A stretch of DNA of 5,186 nt. Origin: Clostridiales bacterium. GTDB lineage: Bacteria; Bacillota; Clostridia; Oscillospirales; UBA644. The stretch lies in assembly GCA_003343705.1 (NCBI GenBank), contig QAKR01000040.1:1-5186 (forward strand), in the 5' to 3' direction. The translations under genes and the position numbers were made by a program. The number at the start of each line of letters is the position of its first letter. Position 1 is the first letter of the stretch. The notes beneath the pieces were generated by a model, which had not been told where the DNA came from, did not search any database, and saw nothing but the letters and a program-made list of their open reading frames with translations. Shown here in pieces: positions 4,796-5,186 of the stretch.

Positions 4796-5186
4796 TCAGT
4801 CTTTCCAGATGCTCTCGGTCTTCCAATCTTCCGGAAATCCCATAGCCCGGACATCAATAGAAGGATAACGGCTTAAAAGTGCCTTGAACCTCGAAACAAA
4901 CGTATGGTTGGGATTGATTGTGTTCAGCAGGTATATAATCATGCTCAATATAAAATAGACCTGCGGTGTCCCGTTAGCTGGCAATTTGATGAAAGTATTT
5001 CGTGGAGAGCGTGGCATCAATGGACGGATGCTTAAAGTTTTATTCCACAAGCGGCTGTGGTGAGCGCAGATATTACGCACATACACGACACTATGCAGCC
5101 ACGATGCGAAAACCTTATCCGCCAGCCCGAAATATGCAGCTATGGAACGCTTGATTTTTCCAGGCAACAGATTTTCGTACAATATG
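4796..5186 (-). CDS. Abi_2-family (AbiD/AbiF-like) protein, C-terminal part; 5' end outside window
   Basis: C-terminal 129 residues of an Abi family protein (Abi_2, the AbiD/AbiF group of abortive phage-infection proteins). The hallmark is VYVRNICAHHSRLWN, in which RNICAH fits the HEPN R-x4-H ribonuclease motif with the polar residue after Arg. It is preceded by LYENLLPGKIKRSIAAYFGL and ASWLHS, the usual blocks before that motif. The reading frame continues off the right edge: the upstream codon is in frame and the TTG at 5182 is an internal leucine, so the true start is not visible. The stop is TGA at 4796-4798. In characterised relatives, expression halts cell growth upon phage infection, probably by RNA cleavage; that is family knowledge, not shown here. 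It lies upstream of, and probably co-transcribed with, the membrane phosphoribosyltransferase. Confidence 0.8.
   Translation of the reverse strand, partial: ILYENLLPGKIKRSIAAYFGLADKVFASWLHSVVYVRNICAHHSRLWNKTLSIRPLMPRSPRNTFIKLPANGTPQVYFILSMIIYLLNTINPNHTFVSRFKALLSRYPSIDVRAMGFPEDWKTESIWKD

Noticed and set aside
1..5186. Insertion sequence, transposase or integrase in the window
   Set aside because: No transposase or recombinase motifs and no terminal inverted repeats with target duplications were found; mobility is inferred only from gene content and composition.

Overview
The window looks like an accessory, ICE-type region of a gut Bacteroidales genome (Bacteroides, Phocaeicola or Parabacteroides type). 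Three things point there: the 3' end of a Bacteroidetes-type T6SS sheath gene (tssC), promoter-like elements of the Bacteroides TTTG / TAnnTTTG kind rather than -35/-10 boxes, and start sites that mostly lack a good Shine-Dalgarno sequence. The species cannot be fixed from the sequence.

Left third (1-1565, + strand): the end of tssC, a strong hairpin plus T-rich tail, then two AT-rich genes. The first encodes a 263-aa protein ending in a glycine-rich hydrophobic hairpin and is probably a T6SS effector. The second, 2 nt downstream, encodes a 137-aa protein with three predicted membrane segments and is probably its cognate immunity protein. The sharp drop in GC over this pair and its position behind a structural T6SS gene fit an exchangeable effector-immunity cassette.

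Middle (1566-2619): about 1 kb without a convincing protein gene. It starts with a pyrimidine-rich tract, then becomes GC-rich and unusually rich in long near-perfect stems between about 1771 and 2307, several enclosing others. A Bacteroides-type promoter facing left (2427-2457) lies just to the right. A leftward structured non-coding RNA, or a long structured leader, is the best reading. A perfect 16-bp palindrome at 2488-2503 lies between this promoter and the rightward genes that follow.

Right half: a rightward two-gene operon encodes a ComF-like phosphoribosyltransferase (PRTase) and a YpsA/DUF1273-type SLOG-fold protein, 1 nt apart and ended by an intrinsic terminator at 3766-3797. Facing it is a leftward pair: an Abi_2-family protein with a HEPN-type RNICAHH motif, cut by the right edge, followed by a second, membrane-anchored ComF-like PRTase. 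Two different PRTases, a SLOG protein and a HEPN/Abi protein together suggest a nucleotide-centred stress, defence or conflict island. That functional reading is inference; the domain assignments rest on visible motifs.
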